The translations under genes were made by a program, and so were the position numbers. Below are positions 26,486 through 35,046 of a stretch of DNA of 52,584 nucleotides, in pieces. Every line of letters begins with the position of its first letter. The stretch's first letter is position 1. The stretch comes from an archaeon (GTDB lineage: Archaea; Thermoplasmatota; Thermoplasmata; WALJ01), in assembly GCA_024278375.1 (NCBI GenBank), contig JAJRTH010000075.1, forward strand, positions 1-52,584, written 5' to 3'. The notes under the pieces are model-generated. The model was not told where the DNA came from. It made no database searches and worked only from the letters and a program-made list of their open reading frames with translations.

Positions 26486-28039
26486 TTATCCTTCGTATTC
26501 ATATCCTTTGACCTTTCTTATGACATCTATGGTGCTTCCGTCCCTGTACTCTATTATTCCCACTATCTTGTCCTCGAACTCAGGTTTCTCCGGTTTTCCG
26601 GTTATCGATACGGCCTCCTCGTAGAGTTCATCTATACTTCTTATCGGGAGATCGGTGCCTTCCAGTTTCTCCATCAGGTCCGTTCTCCTGGGATTTATGG
26701 CTATTCCAGCATCGGTGACCACCACATCTATGGTTTCTCCCGGTGTTGTCACATTGGTCACCTTATCGACAATTATGGGCAATCTGCCGCGATAAAGCGG
26801 TACTGTGACAAACGTGAGCTTCGAGCCAGCGGCGACATCACTGTGTCCTCCGGTGCCATGCAGCATCATGCCGTCCGAGTGTGTATTCACATTGACATTG
26901 AAATCCAGGTCGACCTCGGTGGCACCCAGGAATCCGGTGTCCACTCTGTTGACAATGGCGCCTCTAGTGTGCGGGTTCGCATACATGTAAGCGCTCACCT
27001 CCAAATGATTCGGATTGTTTCTCAGGGAATCCAGAGATGCCAGATCAAACGCCTGAGCGTCCAGTATCTTCCTGACCCTTCCTTTTTCGAGGATGTCTAC
27101 CAAGAATTTCGTGGTTCCGCCCATGGCAAAGCTTGCCACCACATCCTCTTCCTCAAGGAGTTCGCCTAAGTATTTCACCACAGCAAGGGAGATTCCTCCC
27201 GCACCTGCCTGAAACGAAAAGCCATCCTTGACCAGACCGGAATGTCTGAGGACCTCTATGACATATCTGGCAATCTTCAATCTCGTGGGACTGCTGGTTA
27301 TCTTCGTAGTGCCAGATTCTATTCCCTTCGGGTCTCCTATGGAATCCACTTCAACGACATAATCTACTCTGCTCTGGTCTATGCTAAGAGGCGTTGCCGG
27401 ATAATCCACCAGATTGTCCGTGAGAACTATGACATGGCCCGCATACAGGGCATCGATCATGGAATAGCTTATGGGTCCGAACGCCGAAGGTCCGTACATT
27501 CCGTTGCAATTTCCGTAATCGTCAGCCATTGCCGCACCCACAAATGCAACATCCACATGCAGGTCATCCGCCTCAACCGCCCTCGTCCTTCCGCCGTGGC
27601 TCCTGAGGACAACAGGTGCCTTCAGCCCTCCGGCCGAGGCATACAGGCCCACAGGACCGTTTATGCTCCCCTCTATCCTTGTTATGACTCCGTTTTTGAG
27701 GTGTTCTATAATCGGTTCATGTACAGGGAAAAGTGCGACCTGCGCAAGCCTGAGGTCCTTAATTCCCATGGATGCTATGGTATCGACGACGAGATTTATC
27801 ACTCCGTCCCCGTTTCTGAGGTGATGATGGAAAGATATGGTCATTCCGTGCTTCAGCCCGACCCTTCTTATTGCTTCCTCGAGAGAGGGTACGAGCTTCC
27901 TTTCATCCCGTCCGATGTGTTTTATCACAGGCGCGGCCCTTCTTTTATGGGGCAGGGTTTTGAAAGCTCCAGCAAACGGTATGAGTTTTCTGCCGGCGAC
28001 CTCTTCGGGTATTTCTCTTCCGACTGCATTGAGAACCAT
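26486..28039 (-). CDS. citF: Citrate lyase alpha subunit (citrate:acetyl-ACP transferase)
   Basis: The 517-residue protein is a full-length CitF, which moves the acetyl group on the acyl-carrier subunit to citrate. Recognisable segments are GREIPEEVAGRKLIPFAGAF at the N-terminus, KHGMTISFHHHLRNGDGV, SFQAGAGGISLAV and MYANPHTRGAIVNRVDTGFLGATEVD. Its ATG lies one base after the citE stop with AAGGAGG upstream, so it is the third gene of a citD-citE-citF operon. The enzyme splits citrate to acetate and oxaloacetate in anaerobic citrate fermentation. It is mainly known from bacteria, so transfer is likely. Confidence 0.92.
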   Translation of the reverse strand: MVLNAVGREIPEEVAGRKLIPFAGAFKTLPHKRRAAPVIKHIGRDERKLVPSLEEAIRRVGLKHGMTISFHHHLRNGDGVINLVVDTIASMGIKDLRLAQVALFPVHEPIIEHLKNGVITRIEGSINGPVGLYASAGGLKAPVVLRSHGGRTRAVEADDLHVDVAFVGAAMADDYGNCNGMYGPSAFGPISYSMIDALYAGHVIVLTDNLVDYPATPLSIDQSRVDYVVEVDSIGDPKGIESGTTKITSSPTRLKIARYVIEVLRHSGLVKDGFSFQAGAGGISLAVVKYLGELLEEEDVVASFAMGGTTKFLVDILEKGRVRKILDAQAFDLASLDSLRNNPNHLEVSAYMYANPHTRGAIVNRVDTGFLGATEVDLDFNVNVNTHSDGMMLHGTGGHSDVAAGSKLTFVTVPLYRGRLPIIVDKVTNVTTPGETIDVVVTDAGIAINPRRTDLMEKLEGTDLPIRSIDELYEEAVSITGKPEKPEFEDKIVGIIEYRDGSTIDVIRKVKGYEYEG

Positions 28040-28040
28040 T

Positions 28041-28910
28041 TCATTCCTCCTTTAGAACTCCCGCGGCTTTTGCAAGCGCGATTATCCGCTCCGCTCTCTT
28101 TGCCACAGGCTTATCTATCATCTTTCCGTCCAGTGATATGGCACCGGTTCCAGCCTTCTTTCCCTCTTCAAGTGCCTCTATGACCCTTTTCGCCCACCCT
28201 ATCTCATCCTGAGACGGGGTGTATGCCGTGTGTATGACCTCTATCTGGGACGGATGTATCGCACTCCTACCGTCGAAACCCATCCTTCTGCTCCTTATGG
28301 TATCTTCGTAAAGCCCTTCGAGGTCATTGACATCCGAATAAACCGTGTCCAGAGCCTGAATTCCTGCAGCCTTTGCAGCTGCAACAAGCATTGACCTTGC
28401 AAACAGTGTCTCATACCCTTCCTTTGTCCTCTCACCGCCTATGTCTCTCGTGTAGTCCTCGGCACCGAAGGCAAGAGCGCTCACTCTCGGAGCTTTAGCA
28501 ATCTCCGGGGCGTTGAGAATTCCCTGTGCAGACTCCAGCGTTGCTACTATCTCAATCTCTCCGAGCCGGTCCATTTTATCCTCGACACCCTGAAGAGCGT
28601 TGCACAATGTTTCCACATCCCTTGCGCTCTCCACCTTTGGCATTACTACAGCGCTCACCTTTTCATTGATTATCTCCAGGTCGTCCTCTCCTCCTTCACC
28701 TATGGGGTTTATCCTTATCATTATCTCGCTGTCCCCCAAATCCACATGTCGAAGAGCGTTTTTAACAAGAATTCTCGCCTCATCCTTGTTCTCGGGAGCA
28801 ACCCCGTCTTCAAGGTCCAGAATTATGACATCCGGTCTGAAGACCTTTGCTGTCTGAATCATCCTTGGATTGTTTCCGGGGACGAACAACCTTGATCTCC
28901 GGAGCTTCAA
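28041..28910 (-). CDS. citE: Citrate lyase beta subunit (citryl-ACP lyase)
   Basis: With the TTG start at 28910 the product is 289 residues, the normal CitE size. The longer upstream extension of the frame (to 29078) overlaps citD in another frame and is low-complexity, so I reject it. CitE has the TIM-barrel motifs LRRSRLFVPGNNPRMI, DVIILDLEDGVAPENKDEAR, LAFGAEDYTRDIGGERT and GFDGRSAIHPSQIEVIH, with the Mg2+-binding Glu and Asp present. It cleaves citryl-ACP to oxaloacetate and acetyl-ACP. The TTG overlaps the citD stop (TTGA), indicating coupling. Confidence 0.9.
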   Translation of the reverse strand: MKLRRSRLFVPGNNPRMIQTAKVFRPDVIILDLEDGVAPENKDEARILVKNALRHVDLGDSEIMIRINPIGEGGEDDLEIINEKVSAVVMPKVESARDVETLCNALQGVEDKMDRLGEIEIVATLESAQGILNAPEIAKAPRVSALAFGAEDYTRDIGGERTKEGYETLFARSMLVAAAKAAGIQALDTVYSDVNDLEGLYEDTIRSRRMGFDGRSAIHPSQIEVIHTAYTPSQDEIGWAKRVIEALEEGKKAGTGAISLDGKMIDKPVAKRAERIIALAKAAGVLKEE

Positions 28911-29173
28911 TCCTTCACCCCCGCCCCAATTATTGCGGCTTCGACCCTTGATTTCAGAACCCACGGAAGCGCTCCTCTTTCTGTGACCCTTATTTTGGCG
29001 CTCTTCACCCCGAACTCCTCGAGGACCTCTCTCACCTCTTTCTCGATGTTTCCCCTGACAAGGGCCGGAGCGGAGCACTTTATCTCGATCTCTATCCCGT
29101 CAGCTGGTTCTATTTCAACCAGTGCGTCATCTCTACCGTATTTTCCAGCGGATGCCGGCTGAACTATCTTCAA
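28907..29173 (-). CDS. citD: Citrate lyase acyl carrier protein (gamma subunit), prosthetic-group Ser replaced by Arg
   Basis: The start is TTG at 29173 with GGAGG 8 nt upstream; the longer frame from 29266 has no support. The 88-residue product aligns with CitD along its length (LKIVQPASAGKYGRDDALVEIEP against the usual MKI..A.AGTLESGDVMIRIAP; ERGALPWVLKSRVEAAI against DKGALDCILRARLEALL). The Ser that carries the triphosphoribosyl-dephospho-CoA group, about residue 14, is Arg (AGA at 29132-29134). Without it the lyase should not be loaded. AGC to AGA would be a single C-to-A change, so a sequence error is possible. First gene of citDEF, divergent from the MFS carrier. Confidence 0.8.
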   Translation of the reverse strand: MKIVQPASAGKYGRDDALVEIEPADGIEIEIKCSAPALVRGNIEKEVREVLEEFGVKSAKIRVTERGALPWVLKSRVEAAIIGAGVKD

Positions 29174-29205
29174 GGATATTCCTCCTTTACCCGAGGATTG
29201 AAAGG

Positions 29206-29216
29206 AAGTATATGAA
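29206..29216 (-). promoter_or_regulatory. TATA-like element of the citDEF operon
   Basis: On the minus strand this reads TTCATATACTT, a fair TATA element. The expected transcript start near 29186 leaves a leader of about 13 nt holding the GGAGG site of citD. It shares a 146-bp divergent region with the transporter promoter, so joint regulation is likely. Confidence 0.4.
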
Positions 29217-29266
29217 GGGTTTGGAAAGAGATATGAAAAATCTAAAAATGCGGAAAATGTCAACAA

Positions 29267-29275
29267 CTTTTAATA
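29267..29275 (+). promoter_or_regulatory. TATA-like element of the MFS carrier gene
   Basis: CTTTTAATA at this position is followed by a predicted transcript start near 29297 and a GAGGT ribosome-binding site before the ATG at 29320. Confidence 0.4.
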
Positions 29276-29319
29276 ATTGTGATATTATTGGCTGAAAACA
29301 GAATTATAGAGGTCATCGT

Positions 29320-30603
29320 ATGCAGGAGAAAAATAAAAGAGAAGTTTCCTTCGATAAGCGCTCTCTTATCGCCGGTTTCTTCGGAAATGTTCTGGAGTGG
29401 TATGACTTCACGGTCTACGGTTTCTTTGCGGTGATAATCGGAAGCCTGTTCTTTCCCGGCAGTGACAGCACCGTTTCCCTCATCGCCGCCTTCGGGGTCT
29501 TCGCAGCGGGATATCTCATGCGCCCTTTTGGCGGGATAATCTTCGGACACATCGGCGACAGATGCGGGAGAAAAAAGGCGCTGTTCCTCTCAATCTTAAT
29601 GATGGCGATACCGACGACCCTCATCGGTCTGCTGCCCACGCATCAGCAGATAGGCTGGTATGCGGCGCTCATGCTCACGATACTGAGGCTACTTCAGGGT
29701 CTCTCCGTCGGCGGAGAATTCACCGGCTCCATATCATTCCTTGTGGAAAAAGCTCCCGAGGGCAAGAGGGGATACTACGGAAGCTGGACCACCTTCGGCG
29801 TCATGGGAGGAATGCTCCTCGGTTCGACTATAGCCGCAGTGGTGGCAAACATCCTGACACCGGAGCAGCTCTATGAATTCGGATGGAGAATCCCATTCCT
29901 CCTGGGCTCCATGATAGGTATAACAGGCCTCTATCTCAGAAAGGGCATGAAGGAAGGACAGCACTTCGAGAGGGTCAGGGAGAAAGGCATAAGTCACTCC
30001 CCTCTCAGAGAGTTCTGGAAAGAGCACAAAGTTGCTGCGGTAAAACTCATACTCATAAGCTGGGGTTTCGCAGTCTCTGTGTATCTGGTCCTGATATTTC
30101 TGCCGACATATCTCCACAAATTCAGGGGCATCCCTCTGGAAAGCGCTCTTTCCACCCACACAATAGCAATGATCGTGATGATGTTTCTGATACCTCTGAT
30201 GGGCAGACTATCGGATAAAGTGGGCCGTAAGCCAGTTATGATGATAGGCATGGCCGGGTTCGTCATTTTGACGCTCCCTCTTTTCACCCTGCTTTTCGAA
30301 AACACTTTCCTGGCAATCCTATCGGCGATGCTAATATTCGTGGTAATAGAGGGAATGCTCCAGGCCGCTCTTCCGGCCCTGATGTCCGAGATGTTCCCCA
30401 CTAAGATACGATATACGGGTCTTTCGGTCAGCTACAACATATCCCTTGCTCTCTTCGGAGGGACAGCACCCCTCATAGCCACATGGCTGATACATATTTC
30501 CGATAATGTCTGGATGCCGGCACTCTATCTTGTGATTTCCACAATGGTATCTCTCATAGCGCTGGCATTCATAAAGGAAACGGCCAAAGAAGCACTGAGA
30601 TGA
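29320..30603 (+). CDS. MFS metabolite:H+ symporter, likely citrate or other carboxylate uptake
   Basis: The 427-residue protein has the MHS family layout of about 12 membrane helices. The N-terminal signature is SLIAGFFGNVLEWYDFTVYG, the loop 2-3 motif is GHIGDRCGRKKAL, and the second-half motif is GRLSDKVGRKPVMM. This group (CitA, KgtP, ProP, ShiA) moves carboxylates, betaines or aromatic acids with protons. Its divergent pairing with citrate lyase makes citrate or a close tricarboxylate the likely cargo. Complete, with GAGGT upstream of the ATG. Substrate is an inference from context. Confidence 0.85.
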   Translation: MQEKNKREVSFDKRSLIAGFFGNVLEWYDFTVYGFFAVIIGSLFFPGSDSTVSLIAAFGVFAAGYLMRPFGGIIFGHIGDRCGRKKALFLSILMMAIPTTLIGLLPTHQQIGWYAALMLTILRLLQGLSVGGEFTGSISFLVEKAPEGKRGYYGSWTTFGVMGGMLLGSTIAAVVANILTPEQLYEFGWRIPFLLGSMIGITGLYLRKGMKEGQHFERVREKGISHSPLREFWKEHKVAAVKLILISWGFAVSVYLVLIFLPTYLHKFRGIPLESALSTHTIAMIVMMFLIPLMGRLSDKVGRKPVMMIGMAGFVILTLPLFTLLFENTFLAILSAMLIFVVIEGMLQAALPALMSEMFPTKIRYTGLSVSYNISLALFGGTAPLIATWLIHISDNVWMPALYLVISTMVSLIALAFIKETAKEALR

Positions 30604-30606
30604 GCA

Positions 30607-31746
30607 TCACGGCGGACGACTTATCTCACGTAGCAGATATCCGAGAGTCCATAAGAGTGAGGTTTCCGTGCTTGTAACGAAGCCGACCCTTCCCTCTATC
30701 TGGGAACCGATCTCTTCAACCACCTTCTCTATCTCATCGCCGTCAAGCCCGTGCATTATGACGAATTTACCATCTAACCACGAAGCATCTCCCACATAGG
30801 ACGAGGGAGTTTTGAGTATCTCTGCAAGGGGCACTTCCCTCGCATACTCGGACACAGGATAAAGCGGAAAACCGATATCTCCGATACTTCGAACCTCTTC
30901 AGTGTCGAATCCTATCAGAAGTACGATCTTTCCGGGCACATCTCCGACGGAAAATCCCTCCTTTTCCCTGATCAGGCCGTTTTTTCCGTACTTTCCGGCG
31001 AGTTGCAGATATGCCAGTGTCATAACCGAGGTGCCCCACATCTTGATAACGGAGCTCAGGAAAAGCACAGGCAGGGCCAGTAACAGATATTCCGGCGGAA
31101 TATACTGCGCCAGGGCCAGAGGCATACCTATGAAGCTCAGAACAAGTATGAGAACGAAGACCTCTATGACTCTTCCCCTAGTCAATTCCCAGCTTTCCGA
31201 AAGCCCGTCAATGGCTCCGACCTCGAAGATTACTATAGGATACATGTAGAATACCAGCCTTATGGCCACATATGCCGCAAGGATAACTGAGACGATCATG
31301 AACAGTCCGCAGCAAATCGGGATCAGGACGGATGTGAGGGCTATGAGAAGTGCTGCAAGTATGGCAATAAAATACAGAAATGAAGCGGCGAGAACATAAG
31401 GCAATCTGCGGAGTGCTCTTCCGAGAGCAACTTCCAGGGAGCTCTTTCCTTTCAGAGATTCGTAGGAAAACATAACAACTCCGGAGGATAAAAGGGTTGA
31501 GACCACAACAACCAGAAGGAGTGATATGAGGAATGCGGCGAGATAAGTAAGAAGTAGGCCAGTATCCATGATGGGAGCGCCGGTCTCCGCATTTATAGCG
31601 ATGCTCTTCGCTATGGTCTCCGAATACACGGCGTTGAACACGTAAAAAATACTGGTTATTATAAAGTCCATGCTTGCAAAGAACAGCATGACCGGATTTT
31701 TCCTTAGGATTTCAAAGCCCTTTTTGAGTGAGAAACCTATGTCCAT
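30607..31746 (-). CDS. Polytopic membrane protein with a soluble C-terminal domain
   Basis: I place the start at ATG 31746 (MDIGFSLKKGFEIL) because GAGG precedes it at good spacing; the earlier ATG at 31773 lies too close to the TATA-like CTTTAAATATT. The first about 260 residues contain six or so membrane helices in the pattern of the archaeal DUF7847/YciC-like glycerophosphoryl-type membrane proteins (LRKNPVMLFF, SLEVALGRALRRLPYVL, GAIDGLSESWELTRGRV). The last about 110 residues form a soluble domain (KIVLLIGFDTEEVRSI ... KFVIMHGLDGDEIEKVVEEI ... TSLLWTLGYLLREI). That domain resembles DUF3783. Role unknown. Tail to tail with the MFS gene. Confidence 0.65.
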   Translation of the reverse strand: MDIGFSLKKGFEILRKNPVMLFFASMDFIITSIFYVFNAVYSETIAKSIAINAETGAPIMDTGLLLTYLAAFLISLLLVVVVSTLLSSGVVMFSYESLKGKSSLEVALGRALRRLPYVLAASFLYFIAILAALLIALTSVLIPICCGLFMIVSVILAAYVAIRLVFYMYPIVIFEVGAIDGLSESWELTRGRVIEVFVLILVLSFIGMPLALAQYIPPEYLLLALPVLFLSSVIKMWGTSVMTLAYLQLAGKYGKNGLIREKEGFSVGDVPGKIVLLIGFDTEEVRSIGDIGFPLYPVSEYAREVPLAEILKTPSSYVGDASWLDGKFVIMHGLDGDEIEKVVEEIGSQIEGRVGFVTSTETSLLWTLGYLLREISRPP

Positions 31747-31781
31747 ATTCTGCCTCGAATGATGTATAATCATTGCAATAT

Positions 31782-32081
31782 TTAAAGGTTTCTTTCCTCC
31801 TTCTGAAAATGTATGTTCGCCCCATCACCCCACCCCAATAACGAAAGGCGCAATAATGAGAATCCGAGGGCCGTAAACACGGCTAGAGCAATAAAAAACA
31901 CGGAAGTAAGGATTTGGGAAGAGGACATAGAGCGCCACAGCAGCATATATGTCAGGAGCCATGTTAGCATACCTATGGCAAAAGCAGAAGAGACGAGCAG
32001 ATGAATATAGCCAATCCATTGAAAGCTGTTTTGTGCATAGAAACACAAGTTTTTGAAAGTCTCCCGGTTCTTATGGTACAT
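31782..32081 (-). CDS. Small predicted membrane protein
   Basis: The 99-residue frame has two clear hydrophobic segments (IHLLVSSAFAIGMLTWLLTYMLL and ILTSVFFIALAVFTALGFSLL) separated by a short polar loop, and a charged C-terminus. No family is recognised. It lies upstream of the larger membrane protein on the same strand. The start could be any of several codons; the ATG at 32081 is used here. Coding status is likely because of the membrane pattern but not proven. Confidence 0.45.
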   Translation of the reverse strand: MYHKNRETFKNLCFYAQNSFQWIGYIHLLVSSAFAIGMLTWLLTYMLLWRSMSSSQILTSVFFIALAVFTALGFSLLRLSLLGWGDGANIHFQKEERNL

Positions 32082-32590
32082 CCATACGATAAAAAAATAA
32101 CCATCATGACATAGAGGATAGAGAACACCGGATCACATCTGTTTTGTCACAGTCCGCAGGAATCCATTGCCGCCGTTCCTCTCTCCTCTCACATGAATCC
32201 ATTGGAAAACGGAACTAAATGTGGTTGAAGGGGTATGTAGTTCTTGTAAGTGATGTTTTCCCATCCTCCGAATTGCTCGAGGGCACGGCATGGATGGGAT
32301 AGTACGACCAGTAGAAATAACGATAGGGCCAGAACCAGCCAAATACTGGAACTCTGACAATTTCCATGGTATTGGCACTCTTGGGTCTCTCCTAAGCCGC
32401 AGGGCCAGAATTTCCCATGAACTCCGATATGCCCCCTACTTATAGGTTTTTTGAAAATATGTTGGAGAAGCGGAAACAAATCATCCAGTATATGCCATCC
32501 CGATGTAGGTTTTTATCATATTCCGTCAGACAGGGACAGATTTTGTGAAAATTCTTATATACACTGCAAGCCACCGTCATCTGTGGTATT
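32082..32590. other. 500-bp region without a convincing gene
   Basis: No family is recognised in any frame. On the minus strand there is a good promoter-like CCTATAAGTAGG at about 32437-32448. Downstream of it are overlapping short frames: one of 96 codons (32189-32479) with a single hydrophobic segment (WLVLALSLFLLVVLS), and one of 50 codons rich in Trp and Tyr (32217-32366, MEIVRVPVFGWFWPYRYFYW). They overlap in different frames and lack ribosome-binding sites, so at most one is real. A structured RNA is also possible. On the plus strand, TTATATACA near 32556 is the likely TATA box of the AhpD-like gene. Confidence 0.35.
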
Positions 32591-32932
32591 ATGGAAGATA
32601 TGAAAAAAGCCGTAGAAGAGATACACGACAGCATAATGAACCTCAGTAAAGAATACCCTCAGGAGACCAATGCGTTTATGCAGCTTCTGAAGGCCACCGG
32701 AAAACCAAAAGCGCTCTCCACGAAGGATAAAGAGCTCATAGCGGTTGCTCTTTCCGTGGCTGCAAAATGTCACTGGTGCATAGGGTTCCATGTGAAAAAC
32801 GCACTGGAAGCAGGTGCTACCCGGGAAGAGATAATCGAAGCATGCTTTGTGGCCGTGACAATGGCAGGCGGACCCGCGCTCATGTACATGCAGGTTGCCA
32901 TAAAGGCCATAGAAGAGTTCCAGAAGAGCTAG
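32591..32932 (+). CDS. AhpD-like carboxymuconolactone decarboxylase family protein
   Basis: The 113-residue helical protein has the AhpD/CMD fold with the redox pair CHWC (AVALSVAAKCHWCIGFHVKNAL) and the distal His that completes the proton relay. Members reduce peroxides through partner enzymes or act as alkylhydroperoxidase-like decarboxylases. A likely thiol peroxidase role in an anaerobe is an inference. Its stop overlaps the 3' end of fen by 4 bp, tail to tail. Confidence 0.85.
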   Translation: MEDMKKAVEEIHDSIMNLSKEYPQETNAFMQLLKATGKPKALSTKDKELIAVALSVAAKCHWCIGFHVKNALEAGATREEIIEACFVAVTMAGGPALMYMQVAIKAIEEFQKS

Positions 32933-33948
32933 AACCATGAATCAAGGGTCATCTGACCCGCCTTCTTTCTGGCATCGATGAGCCTGTTTACCGCCGATGC
33001 AACACGATTCTCAGAAAAATCCCTTTCACCGCATAGGTACTCCTTTATTCCGTCCGCGTCCGGCGGACCCCACTTAATCTCATAATCGTCGGTCACCTCA
33101 GGTTTCAAGAAAATCTCCCTTACCTTTTCGTAATTCGGGATTTCCAGGTTTTTCTCCCTAATGACACCCTCAAGTGTTCCGTGTTTCTGTATGAGTTTCA
33201 GCGCTTTTTTAGGCCCTATTCCCCTTATTCCCTCGTTAAAGTCCGTTCCAACCAGTATTGCCAAATCAACAAGCTGTTTTCTGGTTATACCAAGCCTTTT
33301 CAGGTTCTTTTCCGCATCTATCGTCTCCGGCTCTATGTTAACATATATTCTCTTCCTCGGGAGTTTTCTCCTGCCAGTGATTGTGAGGTTTCTTATCAGA
33401 GTGGGAACTCCGAAAAGTAGAGAATCATAGTCCTGGGATGCCGTGGCATTGACATCTCCCTTTGCGGTCATGTAGCTCGCCTGCGCCTCACCTTCGGAAG
33501 GAGCCTGAAGATAAGGTATTCCCATGAGCCCGAGGAGTTTTTTCGCCTCATCTACCATCTCCCACGTCAGCCTGGATGTGGCCTGCGCCTTCATCCTCGC
33601 TGTTTCCAGGTCGCCTACCTCGAGAGCCTTCTTGTATTCCTCTTTCGCCTTCTCCTTTATGGCCTTTCTCTGTGCTATGGTATTGTTCTTGAGTTCGTCG
33701 GGTTTCCCATCGAAGACATAGACAGGTTTTATCCCGGCTTCCACGAGATTCGCGGTTCTGTACAGTATGCCGGATAGATGCGATGTGACCCTTCCGAGCC
33801 TGTCGACCAGAGGAGTGCCGTCGGGCTGCCTTATTATGGAAAGAAACTGGTAAATCGTATTGTAGGCATCTATGGCCACTATCCATCCGTTGAAATCCCT
33901 TAGCTTTCTCGGTTCAGCCTCGATGATGCCTGAGAGGTTCACGCCCAT
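32929..33948 (-). CDS. fen: Flap endonuclease 1
   Basis: The 339-residue protein is a complete archaeal FEN1, which removes 5' flaps during lagging-strand maturation and repair. The Mg2+-binding acidic residues are visible in VAIDAYNTIYQF, YVFDGKPDELK, PSEGEAQASY, ASQDYDSLLFG and LVGTDFNEGIRGIGPKKAL, the last within the helix-hairpin-helix. The C-terminus ends in QMTLDSWF, a textbook PCNA-interaction box. It stands alone on the minus strand. Confidence 0.96.
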   Translation of the reverse strand: MGVNLSGIIEAEPRKLRDFNGWIVAIDAYNTIYQFLSIIRQPDGTPLVDRLGRVTSHLSGILYRTANLVEAGIKPVYVFDGKPDELKNNTIAQRKAIKEKAKEEYKKALEVGDLETARMKAQATSRLTWEMVDEAKKLLGLMGIPYLQAPSEGEAQASYMTAKGDVNATASQDYDSLLFGVPTLIRNLTITGRRKLPRKRIYVNIEPETIDAEKNLKRLGITRKQLVDLAILVGTDFNEGIRGIGPKKALKLIQKHGTLEGVIREKNLEIPNYEKVREIFLKPEVTDDYEIKWGPPDADGIKEYLCGERDFSENRVASAVNRLIDARKKAGQMTLDSWF

Positions 33949-34005
33949 GGCCCAGAATCAAAACGAGAATTAATAGTTTTGTCTGAAAAGAGGAGAGTAA
34001 GGGGA

Positions 34006-34992
34006 TTAGTTTTTCCTTCTGTACGCATACATCAGTCCGGCCATTGAGATGGCTGCTATAGCAGCCACTGCCTCAAAACCGGGAAGTCCACCGCTGCTGG
34101 AAACGCTACTTCCAGAACTACCGTACTTATACTCAGTAAGTCCCATGCTCATCTGGGGTTCTCCTTCCGATAGTATCTCCATTTTCACAGGTATGCCGTC
34201 TTCAGTAACGTAGATGTACATATCTCCTTCACTGTCCTCAAAGCTCATTCCAGATATCTTTATCTTCAATGTTTCGAAGGAGCCCGCTTTAACGCTAACC
34301 TGCTCCTCGGATACAGCCTCATATCGGACAGTTGTTTGCTGTGTGGTATTGCTCTCTTGCTTCTGCCACCGATCACCTAGTGCACTGTTCTTCGTCATCG
34401 TAATGGTATGTATCTCAAGGGTGGTCTGTGTCTCCCATGATTTCCCCGCCGTAATGGGCAGGTCATACTCGGAAACGGGTGGAGAATATTTTTGCTCGCT
34501 TGTGCTCACGCTTACTTGATTGATGGTCTGTCCCAGCATTGTCATATTCATGTATATATGCTGCGAAGATTCCGTTTTTACCTCCGCAGAGTCCGAGATT
34601 CTTGACCAGCTTTTCTGGGACATTATCATATGCACATCTGCCGTGAACTCCATTCCTGCGGATTCTCCCGTTATCTCAAACGTCATATCCATGTCCAACA
34701 CACCCAATATGCATTCGTAGGGTTCGCCGTCTACAGTCACAGTTTCCGTTTTTGTGTATCTGAGTTCTGCAAAAGCATCTCCTGCATTTAAAGACACATT
34801 TCCACCGAACTGCGAAGAAAACGTCTCTATCATCTTCTCCGCATCCAGATCGTATTTGAAGTAGTCGCCGACAGAGTAGTTTGGATACTTGTTTATCTCA
34901 ACCGTTGCGCTCACAATGCCCATAAATGGCACTGTCCCCAGAATAAGGACGAATGCCAATACTCCCAGGATGTATTTCCCTTGACTTTTCAT
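34006..34992 (-). CDS. Secreted PGF-CTERM surface protein
   Basis: The 328-residue protein has an N-terminal signal peptide (KYILGVLAFVLILGTVPFMG), a Thr- and Ser-rich beta-type ectodomain, and an ending typical of PGF-CTERM. That ending is a Ser/Gly spacer, then LPGFEAVAAIAAISMAGLMYAYRRKN, which combines the PGF tripeptide, a membrane helix and a basic tail. In archaea such tails are removed by archaeosortase A and the protein is attached to a lipid. No archaeosortase gene is in this window. The ectodomain carries many sequons and no catalytic motif, so its job is unknown. Confidence 0.8.
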   Translation of the reverse strand: MKSQGKYILGVLAFVLILGTVPFMGIVSATVEINKYPNYSVGDYFKYDLDAEKMIETFSSQFGGNVSLNAGDAFAELRYTKTETVTVDGEPYECILGVLDMDMTFEITGESAGMEFTADVHMIMSQKSWSRISDSAEVKTESSQHIYMNMTMLGQTINQVSVSTSEQKYSPPVSEYDLPITAGKSWETQTTLEIHTITMTKNSALGDRWQKQESNTTQQTTVRYEAVSEEQVSVKAGSFETLKIKISGMSFEDSEGDMYIYVTEDGIPVKMEILSEGEPQMSMGLTEYKYGSSGSSVSSSGGLPGFEAVAAIAAISMAGLMYAYRRKN

Positions 34993-35046
34993 AATATCAC
35001 GAAAAAGCCAATAATGATTCCGTATTTAAAATTTCTGGTACCATTT

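Noticed and set aside
28911..29078. Long N-terminal extension of CitE
   Set aside because: It is Arg/Gly-rich, overlaps citD in another frame, and normal CitE begins at LKLRRSRLFVPG with a coupled TTG start.
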